Under the pieces are notes generated by a model, which made no database searches, had not been told where the DNA came from, and worked only from the letters and a program-made list of their open reading frames with translations. Both the position numbers and the translations under genes were made by a program. Shown here piece by piece: positions 34,446 through 42,139 of a DNA stretch of 64,000 nucleotides. This DNA is from QALR01 sp900552255 (GTDB lineage: Bacteria; Bacillota; Clostridia; Oscillospirales; CAG-272), in NCBI GenBank assembly GCA_048526005.1, contig DBFVEH010000021.1, positions 434,001-498,000 of the forward strand, in the 5' to 3' direction. Numbering within the stretch: the first letter of the stretch is position 1; each line of letters opens with the position of its first letter.

Positions 34446-35705
34446 TTATTTTCCGCTTTTGATTTTATCCCAGTATTGCTTCGCCACCTGCTCGTTTTTG
34501 TTGTCCCCATAGGTATAAAACCGGTCGTTCTTCAAGTCGTCCGGCAGGTACTGCTGACTTACGTAATGATTCTCATAATCGTGCGGATATCGGTAATTCT
34601 GTCCCTTTTCCGAAGCGTTTTCGCCGTCGAAATGGACATTTTGCAGAGCGCGCGGGAAAGTGGCTCCACGCCCGGCCGCCACCGCCTCCATCGCCATATC
34701 GCATGCCAAATAGGCGGAATTGGATTTCGGCGCCGTAGCAAGAAGCACGACCGCGTCCGCAAGCGGAATCCGCGCCTCCGGCATGCCGAGCTCGCGGGCG
34801 CTCTCCACGCAGGCGCGCACCACGGATATTGCCGCGGGATAGGCAAGCCCGATATCCTCGCTCGCCACGACCTGAAGCCGCCTGCAAACGGAGATCAGAT
34901 CGCCGCCCGAGAGCAGCTTGGCAAGATAAAAAAGCGCCGCGTCGGGATCGGAGCCCCTGATCGATTTCTGAAAGGCAGAAAGCAGGTCGTAATGGCCGTC
35001 TCCATCCTTGTCGAAGCCGCCCATTCCCATCACCTCCGGCAGGAAATCCCGCACGGTTTCCTCCGTGATTGTATCATACACGGCGGCGATATTTTCATAA
35101 AGCCCAAGCGCGCGGCGGGCATCGCCTGCGGCGGCCGTGACGATCATCGAGAGCGCCGCGTCGGAAACCGAGATTTTCCTTCCCGTTTCCGCCTCCAAAA
35201 GCGCCGCCGCTCTGACTACCGCCCTTTTCAGCTCTGCCGCGCCGATGGATTTGAATTCGAACACTGCGCAGCGCGACACGATCGCCGGATAAATGTAAAA
35301 ATACGGATTTTCCGTCGTGGAGGCGATGAGCGTGATTCTGCCGTTTTCGATATATTCCAAAAGCGATTGCTGCTGCTTTTTATTGAAATACTGCATCTCG
35401 TCAAGATACAGCAGAACGCCGTCCGCTCCGAGCAAAGACGAGCTTTCCGAGATCACGTTTTTGACATCGGCAAGTCCTGCGCTCGTCGCGTTGAGCTTGT
35501 GCAGCGTTTTTCCGGCGGCCTTCGCCAAAATATTGGCCGCAGTCGTTTTTCCCGTGCCGGAGGGACCGAAAAATATCATATTGGGAATATGACCGGCTTT
35601 TAGCATCTTCGGAAAGATCCCGTCCGCTCCGAAAAGCTTCGGATCTCCTACCATGTCTTCAAAGGCTTCCGGCCGTATTCTGTCTGCAAGGGGCTGTTTC
35701 AGCAT
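34446..35705 (-). CDS. rarA: replication-associated recombination protein A (RarA/MgsA AAA+ ATPase)
   Basis: A 419-residue AAA+ ATPase of the clamp-loader clade acting at stalled replication forks. Motifs in order are an N-terminal PLADRIRPEAFEDMVGD, Walker A GPSGTGKTTAANILA near residues 49-63, Walker B LLYLDEMQYF, and sensor 1 TLIASTTENPYFYIYPAIVSR. The C-terminal tetramerisation part (LPDDLKNDRFYTYGDNK) closes with the conserved short tail. Length matches the family. A GGAGT-type ribosome-binding site is present. There is a 111-base gap to the upstream nth gene, so it may have its own promoter. Confidence 0.96.
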   Translation of the reverse strand: MLKQPLADRIRPEAFEDMVGDPKLFGADGIFPKMLKAGHIPNMIFFGPSGTGKTTAANILAKAAGKTLHKLNATSAGLADVKNVISESSSLLGADGVLLYLDEMQYFNKKQQQSLLEYIENGRITLIASTTENPYFYIYPAIVSRCAVFEFKSIGAAELKRAVVRAAALLEAETGRKISVSDAALSMIVTAAAGDARRALGLYENIAAVYDTITEETVRDFLPEVMGMGGFDKDGDGHYDLLSAFQKSIRGSDPDAALFYLAKLLSGGDLISVCRRLQVVASEDIGLAYPAAISVVRACVESARELGMPEARIPLADAVVLLATAPKSNSAYLACDMAMEAVAAGRGATFPRALQNVHFDGENASEKGQNYRYPHDYENHYVSQQYLPDDLKNDRFYTYGDNKNEQVAKQYWDKIKSGK

Positions 35706-35816
35706 ATAGACTCCTTTTTCAAAAAAACGCCGCTTTCAAGCAGTTTCTGTCGAATTTTATACATTTGTGTCAAACAATTTATAAATATGTATAAATCATT
35801 TTATTCTTTTGTATTG

Positions 35817-36455
35817 TTATTTTATACACTCATATTTATTGAATGGACAGTCTAAACACGATGGACTGCGGGCAGAGCAGACATCTCTTCCGAACATGAC
35901 AAGTCTATGGCAGAAATCCGACTGCTTCTCCGGCTCGACGATGCCGGAAAGCGTCATTTCCACCTTCTCAGGGACCTTGCTCTCGCAAAGGCCGAGCCGG
36001 TTTGAAATCCGAATGCAGTGCGTGTCCGCTACGATCGCCGGTTTATGGTAAATATCCCCGAGAATGAGATTCGCGATTTTCCGGCCCACGCCGGGAAGCG
36101 TCAAAAGCTCCTCCATGTTGTCCGGCACGCGCCCGCCGAAGCGGTCGCGGATAATCATGGAAAAATCCTTGATATTCTGCGCCTTGACCTTATAAACGCC
36201 GCAGGAAAACACCAGCTTTTCGATTTCCTCCACCGGCGCATCGGCCATGCTGCCGACATCGGGAAAGCGCCGGAAAAGCTCCTCGCATACGATATTGACG
36301 CGCGCATCCGTACATTGCGCGGAAAGACGCCCCATCACAAGCAGTCTCCATGGATCGCCATTATATTCCAGCGCGCAGACGGAACTCGGATACCGCTCCT
36401 CCAAAGCCTCCACCACCTCTGCGGCCCTCGTTATTTTCTCTTCCTTCGTAAGCAT
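35817..36455 (-). CDS. nth: endonuclease III
   Basis: A 212-residue bifunctional DNA glycosylase/AP lyase removing oxidised pyrimidines. The helix-hairpin-helix LPGVGRKIANLIL contains the catalytic Lys, and the catalytic Asp lies in VADTHCIRISNRLGL. The C-terminal iron-sulphur loop reads C-SARSPS-C-LD-C-PFNKYE-C, one residue longer in the last interval than the usual C-x6-C-x2-C-x5-C. It lies 10 bases downstream of maf in the same operon. With rarA and the upstream genes it forms a genome-maintenance run. Confidence 0.95.
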   Translation of the reverse strand: MLTKEEKITRAAEVVEALEERYPSSVCALEYNGDPWRLLVMGRLSAQCTDARVNIVCEELFRRFPDVGSMADAPVEEIEKLVFSCGVYKVKAQNIKDFSMIIRDRFGGRVPDNMEELLTLPGVGRKIANLILGDIYHKPAIVADTHCIRISNRLGLCESKVPEKVEMTLSGIVEPEKQSDFCHRLVMFGRDVCSARSPSCLDCPFNKYECIK

Positions 36456-36464
36456 TTTTTCACC

Positions 36465-37079
36465 TCAAAAGTTCATGATATCAAGGGAGGCTATCCCGAA
36501 TTCAGACCGCAGAAGCTCCAAAAGCGCCGCTATCGGGAGCCCCACGACATTGTAAAAATCGCCTTCGATTCTCTCCGCAAACGAAGCGCCCTTCTGCTGA
36601 ATGGCATAAGAACCGGCTTTCCCCATCGGCTCGCCCGATTCCACATACGCCAAAATCTCCTGCTCGGAAAGTGCCCGGAATTTGACCTCGGTCCTTGCCG
36701 CCGTGCCGACTGTGCGCCCGCGGTAATATACGGAAAGGCCGGACAGCACCGAATGCCAAGAATCCGACAGCATGCCGAGCGTCAGAATCGCATGCGGCTC
36801 GTCCGGAGGCTTTCCGATTACGATGCCGTTATAAACGACCACGGTATCGCAGGCGATGATCAGCGTATCCGGCGTGATGGAAGCCTCCTCTTTCAAACGC
36901 TCCAAAACCGCCTCATTTTTCCGTTTGGCCGCCTGTAAGACATACTCCTCGGGCGACGCGGCGCCCGAGATGACCTCATCCGCACCGGACACGACGACAC
37001 GGAACGGAATGCCGAGCATAGTCAGGATTTCACGCCGGCGCGGCGACGACGACGCGAGCACGATATCCGTTATTTTCAT
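36465..37079 (-). CDS. maf: Maf-family nucleotide pyrophosphatase
   Basis: A 204-residue house-cleaning enzyme that hydrolyses non-canonical or modified nucleoside triphosphates. It begins MKITDIVLASSSPRRREIL, the Maf signature. VSGADEV, ACDTVVVYNGIVIGKP and the C-terminal KGASFAERIEGDFYNVVGLP are the other conserved blocks. The frame is open to 37115, but the ATG at 37079 with GGAGGAG upstream gives the family's N-terminus. It lies between the U32 peptidase and nth. Confidence 0.95.
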   Translation of the reverse strand: MKITDIVLASSSPRRREILTMLGIPFRVVVSGADEVISGAASPEEYVLQAAKRKNEAVLERLKEEASITPDTLIIACDTVVVYNGIVIGKPPDEPHAILTLGMLSDSWHSVLSGLSVYYRGRTVGTAARTEVKFRALSEQEILAYVESGEPMGKAGSYAIQQKGASFAERIEGDFYNVVGLPIAALLELLRSEFGIASLDIMNF

Positions 37080-37111
37080 AGCATCTCCTCCGCGGCGGAA
37101 ATGCCGCCGCA

Positions 37112-39151
37112 TCACAATCTTTTGAATTTTCCCGCCGGCGGCATTTTATCTCGAAAGCGCATGAGGAGCGAATCCACCTCCGCCCGCGTCTCGTCGGTAA
37201 AAATACAATGCCGGAAAAGTCCCGCGATCGGCATATCCGCCATATAAACCGGCACACTGTTGTAAAGCACGTTCCGGTGCGGATATTCCCTGCACAGCGG
37301 GAAGCGCGCCCCAGTCCGGTCGGTAAGATAGGAAAACCGGTGTGCATCACAATAGCGACATTCTCCGCCTTGAACCGGCGAGAAATTGTCGCGAATGACG
37401 CATTTTTCAAGCGTCATCAGCGGCAGCTTCCCATAATAGACGTAGCCTTTCGGAATACTGCAAGCTAAGCCGCGCGAGGCGGATACCCCGATCTCCGGAG
37501 AGGCAAGCAGAGAGCAAAGCCCCAGCTTTTGATAGACGTCGGCGCTGTACGGATTGAATAGATTGAGCCGTATGTCGCCATGCTTCTCCAGCCCAAGCTC
37601 ATCCGCAAGCCCGCACTGCCAAAGTCCGGTGATAAGAGCCGTCCGGCAGCCGGATTCCGCCGCCTTTTTCGCCATTTCGTAGACACCTTGAAGCTCATGA
37701 TCCAAGCAAACAGTCGGAAACGCAATTCCGATTTTCCGATGGCGGGATGCTTTGTCCCAATGCGATAAATATTCCGTAAGCGGAACAAAAATACGGTCAA
37801 AAAAATCGAGCGCACAGGGCGTGATCGTATCATAGAAGGAAAAATACGCGCTCGTTTGCTCCGATTTTACAAAGCCGGAGGGCACCACGGCGGCCGGCGC
37901 CGTCACAACGGGCGCGATTTCGCCGACAAGCACATCTTCCAGCTTCGCGCATAGCGCGCGCCGCAGACCGTTGATCTCGGATATCGGAATATTGACGCCG
38001 TCCTCCTCCACCGAAACGGAGGACGCCTGAAAAATAGTCGCGCCGAGCTTCGACAGATTTTCCGCAATACGCGCCTTCCCCGTCGGCGTCCTCTCCGCCC
38101 GTCCGCACACATTTCCTGAGACCGTAATGGAAAAGCTCTCCTCTCCGCGCTTTGCCGTCCCATGGAGCCTGGCGGGCTGTCCGACGCGGAAGCTGCCCTC
38201 CATTGCAAGCGGGAGACGCCTCTCTTGGAAGCCCCGCTCCGCGGCGGAAACCGACGTCCTTTTATCCTCCTCCGTGCGGACGCCGAGCATTGAGCTTGAA
38301 ATCCGCTCCGTAAAATACCCGTCGGTAAAGCCCGAACGGGAAAACAGCCGCGCGAGAGCTTCCATCTCCTCCGGCGCCGCGCCGCGTCCCTCGTCGATGA
38401 GTCTGCGGTAAATCGACACGACGCCGTATACGTATTCGGCGCTCTTCATTCTCCCCTCGATCTTGAAAGATGCCGCGCCGGCCTCCATGAGCGCCGGAAT
38501 ATGCTCCGCGAGACACAGATCCTTGAGGCTGAGGGGATAGACACACCTTGCCCGATACGGAAGACGGCACGGCTGCGCGCATTCGCCGCGATTCCCGCTG
38601 CGCCCTCCGATGATGGAGCTGAAAAGGCACTGTCCGGAATGGCTGACGCAGAGCGCGCCGTGAATGAAAATCTCCGTCTCGATCGGAGACGCGGCGCAAA
38701 GCGTCCGGATATCCCGCAGCGGCAGCTCGCGCGGCGCCACCATGCGCCGAAAGCCGATCTCGGCGAGCCTTGCGGCGGATAAAACATTCTGGCCGGAGGT
38801 CTGTGTGCTCGCATGGAGCACGATTCCGGGATACCGGCGGACAAGCGCCGCGGCAAGCCCGAGATCCGCCACGATAAAGGCGTCCGCGCCGAGCGAGAGC
38901 AGACGGCCGGCAAGCTCGACCGCACAAGAGAGTTCCCTGCCGTAGAGCTGCGTGTTGAGGACAATATGCGTTTTCACGCCGAAAAGCCGACAATATCGGA
39001 TCGCCTCGCCGATCGTCTCCTCCGGAAAATTTTCCGCGTTTTTACGCGCGTTGAAGCTCTGCGTACCGAAATACACCGCATCCGCACCGGCCGAGACGGC
39101 CGCGCGCAGCGCCTCCGGCGAACCGGCGGGAGCCAGCAGCTCAGGCTTCAT
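37112..39151 (-). CDS. U32-family peptidase / RlhA-like protein
   Basis: A 679-residue protein. MKPELLAPAGSPEALRAAVSAGADAVYFG is the standard U32 start, and EIFIHGALCVSHSGQCLFSS with RSGNRGECAQPCRLPY is the core motif with clustered Cys. Two further Cys (GGECRYC, near the C-terminus) fit a metal or iron-sulphur site. The long form with a C-terminal DUF3656-like region is related to RlhA, which hydroxylates 23S rRNA C2501, while shorter relatives act in ubiquinone synthesis or as peptidases. Which role applies here is undecided. It overlaps zapA by 4 bases and is coupled to it. Confidence 0.92.
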   Translation of the reverse strand: MKPELLAPAGSPEALRAAVSAGADAVYFGTQSFNARKNAENFPEETIGEAIRYCRLFGVKTHIVLNTQLYGRELSCAVELAGRLLSLGADAFIVADLGLAAALVRRYPGIVLHASTQTSGQNVLSAARLAEIGFRRMVAPRELPLRDIRTLCAASPIETEIFIHGALCVSHSGQCLFSSIIGGRSGNRGECAQPCRLPYRARCVYPLSLKDLCLAEHIPALMEAGAASFKIEGRMKSAEYVYGVVSIYRRLIDEGRGAAPEEMEALARLFSRSGFTDGYFTERISSSMLGVRTEEDKRTSVSAAERGFQERRLPLAMEGSFRVGQPARLHGTAKRGEESFSITVSGNVCGRAERTPTGKARIAENLSKLGATIFQASSVSVEEDGVNIPISEINGLRRALCAKLEDVLVGEIAPVVTAPAAVVPSGFVKSEQTSAYFSFYDTITPCALDFFDRIFVPLTEYLSHWDKASRHRKIGIAFPTVCLDHELQGVYEMAKKAAESGCRTALITGLWQCGLADELGLEKHGDIRLNLFNPYSADVYQKLGLCSLLASPEIGVSASRGLACSIPKGYVYYGKLPLMTLEKCVIRDNFSPVQGGECRYCDAHRFSYLTDRTGARFPLCREYPHRNVLYNSVPVYMADMPIAGLFRHCIFTDETRAEVDSLLMRFRDKMPPAGKFKRL

Positions 39152-39378
39152 TTTTTCTTCTCGTCCTCTATGAGCAGCTTCAGGCGGTAATTTTCATCCA
39201 ACAGGTCCAGCGCGCATACGACGGCCGCCTGAAGCTTTGTCACGCCCGAGGTGGAAAGCGCGATGGAATTGATCCTGCGCGTCAGCTCAAGCGCGAGCTT
39301 CTGCACATACTCCTCGCTGTTCTCGGAATTCAGCGTGAGATCCACGCCGGCAATCGTGATATTATGCTTGTTCTTCAT
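39148..39378 (-). CDS. zapA: cell division protein ZapA
   Basis: A 76-residue cytosolic protein that cross-links FtsZ filaments at midcell. The N-terminal beta part (NITIAGVDLTLNSENSEEYVQ) and the C-terminal long helix (KLQAAVVCALDLLDENYRLK) match the short Bacillota ZapA. It is first in the operon with the U32 peptidase (4-base ATGA overlap), a common arrangement in Clostridia. AAAGGAG precedes the ATG. Confidence 0.93.
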   Translation of the reverse strand: MKNKHNITIAGVDLTLNSENSEEYVQKLALELTRRINSIALSTSGVTKLQAAVVCALDLLDENYRLKLLIEDEKKK

Positions 39379-39419
39379 TTGAAATTTCTCCTTTGAACAA
39401 AAAACTTAAACAGAAAGCA

Positions 39420-39448
39420 TTGAATTTGTCCCGCCGCAGGCGTATAAT
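39420..39448 (+). promoter_or_regulatory. promoter of thiI
   Basis: TTGAAT, 17 bases, TATAAT. It gives a leader of about 120 bases before the thiI ATG, which contains the alternative hairpins described next. Confidence 0.75.
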
Positions 39449-39495
39449 AAAAAATATACGACGGACAAGTTATATTGAATTTATTATAATACAAA

Positions 39496-39576
39496 ACTTC
39501 GGCAAGCGCAAGTGGGAGACACGATTTCCCGCAATTTTATTTGGCCTCTGCCGAAGTCGAAAGGAACTTCGGCGGC
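39496..39576 (+). promoter_or_regulatory. thiI leader with mutually exclusive hairpins around the ribosome-binding site
   Basis: Three complementary segments are visible: A = ACTTCGGCA (39496-39504), B = TGCCGAAGT (39549-39557) and C = ACTTCGGC (39566-39573). B-C is a perfect 8-bp hairpin whose 8-base loop, CGAAAGGA, contains the ribosome-binding site, three bases before the ATG. A-B is a perfect 9-bp stem that would free the site. A further small stem (GGGA...TCCC) lies between A and B. This is the geometry of an RNA switch controlling translation. No known riboswitch class is recognised. Confidence 0.6.
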
Positions 39577-40755
39577 ATGAAAGAAATCATTCTCTGCAAA
39601 TACGGTGAAATTTCGCTGAAAGGCGCGAACCGCGCTTATTTTGAAAAATTACTGCGGGAGCTGCTCAAAAAGCGCACCGCCGCATTTGGCGCTTTCCGCA
39701 TTTATTCGCTCCAAAGCACGGTATACATCGAGCCGGAAAACGAGGACGCCGATGTGGAAGGCGCGTATAGGGCAGCCAAAAACACCTTCGGCATTTCCGC
39801 GATCACACGCGCCGTTCAGACGGAAAAAACGATGGAAGCCATTCTGGAAACGGCGAAAAATCAGTTTATGCCGTATCTCGAAGGCGCAAAAACCTTCAAG
39901 GTGGAGGCCAAGCGTTCGGACAAGCGCTTCCCTCTGATCTCCCCCGAGATCTCCGCCGAGGTAGGCGGCGCGATCCTCGAAGCGTCCCACGGCAGACTGC
40001 GCGTGGACGTCCATCATCCGGATGTGTGCGTCCGCGTGGAAATCCGCGACCTCGCGGCCTATCTCTGCGCCGGGCAGGAGCGCGCCATCGGCGGTATGCC
40101 GATAGGCTCCAGCGGCAAAGGGCTTCTGCTGCTCTCCGGCGGCATCGACAGTCCGGTCGCCGGCTTCATGATGGCCAAGCGCGGCGTCAAAATCGACGCG
40201 ATGCACTTTGAAAGCTTTCCCTACACCAGCGAACGGGCTCGCATGAAGGTACTCTCCCTCGCGGAAAAGCTCACGGAATACATAGGTGAAATCCACGTCC
40301 ATATCATTTCCGTCACACACATCCAAGAGGCGCTTCGGGACGCCTGCGAGGAGGACTACTTCACGCTTCTTCTGCGCCGCTTCATGATGCGTCTCGCCGA
40401 GCGCACAGCCGAAAAATTCGGCTGCGAGGCGCTCATCACAGGCGAAAGCCTCGGACAGGTGGCAAGCCAAACCATGCAGGCGCTGGGCGTCACGAACAGC
40501 GTTGTTTCCCGCCCTGTTTTCCGCCCTCTCATCGGCATGGACAAGGAAGAGATCATCCGCATCTCCCGCACCATCGACACATTTGAAACCTCCATCCTGC
40601 CCTATGAGGACTGCTGCACCGTCTTTACGCCGCGCCATCCCAGAACCAAGCCGGAGCTTTTCAAGGTGGAACGCGAGGAAGCAAAGGTAAATGCAAAAGC
40701 GCTCGAGGACGAGGCGTTCGCCACACTGGAAACGGTCGTTGTCGGACGCAAATAA
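39577..40755 (+). CDS. thiI: tRNA 4-thiouridine sulfurtransferase ThiI
   Basis: A 392-residue enzyme that adenylates U8 of tRNA and inserts sulphur, and may supply sulphur for thiamine. MKEIILCKYGEISLKGANRAYFE is the ThiI start. A ferredoxin-like and THUMP region covers about 1-165. The PP-loop LLSGGIDSPVAGFMMAKRG lies near 184-202. The C-terminal part contains LPYEDCCTVFTPRHP with the conserved Cys. There is no rhodanese domain, as usual in Bacillota, so a dedicated cysteine desulfurase must deliver sulphur. The ATG at 39577 is used; the earlier in-frame TTG at 39541 lies in the structured leader. Confidence 0.96.
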   Translation: MKEIILCKYGEISLKGANRAYFEKLLRELLKKRTAAFGAFRIYSLQSTVYIEPENEDADVEGAYRAAKNTFGISAITRAVQTEKTMEAILETAKNQFMPYLEGAKTFKVEAKRSDKRFPLISPEISAEVGGAILEASHGRLRVDVHHPDVCVRVEIRDLAAYLCAGQERAIGGMPIGSSGKGLLLLSGGIDSPVAGFMMAKRGVKIDAMHFESFPYTSERARMKVLSLAEKLTEYIGEIHVHIISVTHIQEALRDACEEDYFTLLLRRFMMRLAERTAEKFGCEALITGESLGQVASQTMQALGVTNSVVSRPVFRPLIGMDKEEIIRISRTIDTFETSILPYEDCCTVFTPRHPRTKPELFKVEREEAKVNAKALEDEAFATLETVVVGRK

Positions 40756-40768
40756 CAAAGAATTGATG

Positions 40769-40797
40769 TTGACAAACGTCTCTGCGAATGGTAAAAT
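40769..40797 (+). promoter_or_regulatory. promoter of the MinD-like gene
   Basis: TTGACA, 17 bases, TAAAAT, 30 bases before the ATG and 13 bases after the thiI stop. Confidence 0.85.
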
Positions 40798-40827
40798 GAT
40801 TGCAAGCTATCAGCATGGAGGCGAAGT

Positions 40828-41616
40828 ATGGAAGGTTCATCCACGGACAGCACACAGGTAATCCTTTTTACCTCCTGCAAGGGAGGCGTCGGCAAATCGA
40901 CCGTGTGCGCCAATCTCGCAATGGCGGTTGCCCTGCGCGGACGGCGCGTGCTGCTCATCGACTGCGATTTCGGCAATCGATGCCTTGATCTTGTCGCAGG
41001 TCTTTCCGACAAGGTGATCTACGACATCGCAGACCTTGCTTTCGGTCGGATTCCCTGCGAGCGCGCCGTCATACGGGATTCCCGATCGGAGAATTTGTTT
41101 TTCGTCGCCGCACCCTATGGATTCGACAGCAGAATGAACACCTTTTCCTTTAAATCCGCGGTAAAAAGGCTCATGGCCGCCGATCATTACGACTTCGTTT
41201 TCATCGATACCCCGGGCGGCGTAGGAGAACCGCTCCAATTCGCGGCCAATGTCGCCGACACCGCCTATATCATTGTCGAACCGACAAGAGCCGCCATCCG
41301 TGCCGCCGACAGAACGGCGGAATTTCTCAGCATGAAGGGCGTCCGCCGGCGCAGGCTGATCATCAACAAGCTCACCGGCGGGTCTGCAAAAAAAGCAAAG
41401 GACGAGGTCATCTCCATCATCGACAGCACCTCGGTAAAGCTCATCGGCGTCGTTCCATACGATCCGGAGCTCATACATGCGGGCAATGAGGGCATTCTTG
41501 TCGACGAAATGCTCAGCTTTAATATCACCAACGCATTTGACAACATCGCCGCGAGAACAATGGGAGAGGGCAGACGTCTTTTTGCCCATATACGAAGACT
41601 GAAAAAACTGAAATAA
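40828..41616 (+). CDS. MinD/ParA-like P-loop ATPase
   Basis: A 262-residue deviant-Walker ATPase. Walker A is TSCKGGVGKSTVCANLA near residues 15-31. LLIDCDFGNRCLDLVAGL is the A' region and FVFIDTPGGVGEPL carries Walker B. The C-terminus (AARTMGEGRRLFAHIRRLKKLK) is basic and could form an amphipathic membrane-binding helix like that of MinD. No minC or minE lies beside it, so it may be a second MinD paralogue or a regulator of another polar process. It has its own promoter and a GGAGG site, and a methylglyoxal-synthase-like gene follows after 46 bases. Confidence 0.88.
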   Translation: MEGSSTDSTQVILFTSCKGGVGKSTVCANLAMAVALRGRRVLLIDCDFGNRCLDLVAGLSDKVIYDIADLAFGRIPCERAVIRDSRSENLFFVAAPYGFDSRMNTFSFKSAVKRLMAADHYDFVFIDTPGGVGEPLQFAANVADTAYIIVEPTRAAIRAADRTAEFLSMKGVRRRRLIINKLTGGSAKKAKDEVISIIDSTSVKLIGVVPYDPELIHAGNEGILVDEMLSFNITNAFDNIAARTMGEGRRLFAHIRRLKKLK

Positions 41617-41632
41617 ATACTTTGAAAGGAAT

Positions 41633-41652
41633 GCGTTGCCGCTCGGCAATGC
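41633..41652 (+). promoter_or_regulatory. hairpin between ribosome-binding site and start codon of the MGS-like gene
   Basis: GCGTTGCC pairs with GGCAATGC (one G-U) around a 4-base loop. It lies between AAAGGA (41625-41630) and the ATG at 41663, and folding would shorten an otherwise too long spacing. Confidence 0.4.
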
Positions 41653-41662
41653 CGGTTAGCTT

Positions 41663-42094
41663 ATGGAAATAGCACTTATAGCCGCAGAAACAAAAAAAGA
41701 ACTCATGGTTCAGTTTTGCATTGCGTACTGCGGCGTACTCGCAAAGCACAACATCTGCTCCACGAAAATGACGGGAAAAATCGTCTCGGAGGCGACAGGC
41801 CTTGCCATTGAGCAGCTTCTTCCGGGAAACCAAGGAGGCATCCAGCAGATCGCTTCCCGGATCGCTTACAATGAAATCGACGTTTTGCTTTACTTCCGGG
41901 ACGGCAGCGACGATCCCGACGAAATGCTGAAAGATGCCGCGCTCATGCGCGAATGTGATAGGAGCAACGTTCCGACAGCGACCAACATCGCTACGGCGGA
42001 GGCGATCATCACCGCACTCGACCGAGGAGACCTCGACTGGCGTGAATTTTGGAATCCGAAATCGGAATATAACCGAGCAAAGAGAATACGATAA
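41663..42094 (+). CDS. methylglyoxal-synthase-like protein lacking key catalytic residues
   Basis: A 143-residue protein with the MGS fold pattern: MEIALIAAETKKELMVQF, CSTKMTGKIVSEATGL, LLPGNQGGIQQIASRIAYNE, VPTATNIATAEAII. In authentic MgsA the first motif is ALxAHD, the second GGDQQ (catalytic Asp71 in E. coli), and a PHxPD loop supplies His98/Asp101. Here they are AAE, GGIQQ (Ile60) and DGSDDPDEML without His. Only Asp80 of YFRD is kept. Conversion of dihydroxyacetone phosphate to methylglyoxal is therefore doubtful, and a binding or regulatory role is possible. No ribosome-binding site abuts the ATG. AAAGGA lies before a hairpin (41633-41652) that would bring it closer. Confidence 0.82.
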   Translation: MEIALIAAETKKELMVQFCIAYCGVLAKHNICSTKMTGKIVSEATGLAIEQLLPGNQGGIQQIASRIAYNEIDVLLYFRDGSDDPDEMLKDAALMRECDRSNVPTATNIATAEAIITALDRGDLDWREFWNPKSEYNRAKRIR

Positions 42095-42104
42095 AAATGA
42101 AAGA

Positions 42105-42139
42105 AGAAAAAGCGGAGTGAGATTCACTCCGCTTTTTCT
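42105..42139. terminator. bidirectional terminator
   Basis: AGAAAAAGCGGAGTGA and its complement around a 3-base loop, between the convergent MGS-like and YfhO genes. Confidence 0.92.

Noticed and set aside
33084..35603. 839-codon plus-strand frame opposite rnhA, the oxidoreductase and rarA
   Set aside because: It spans three recognisable minus-strand genes and has low-complexity, motif-free sequence.
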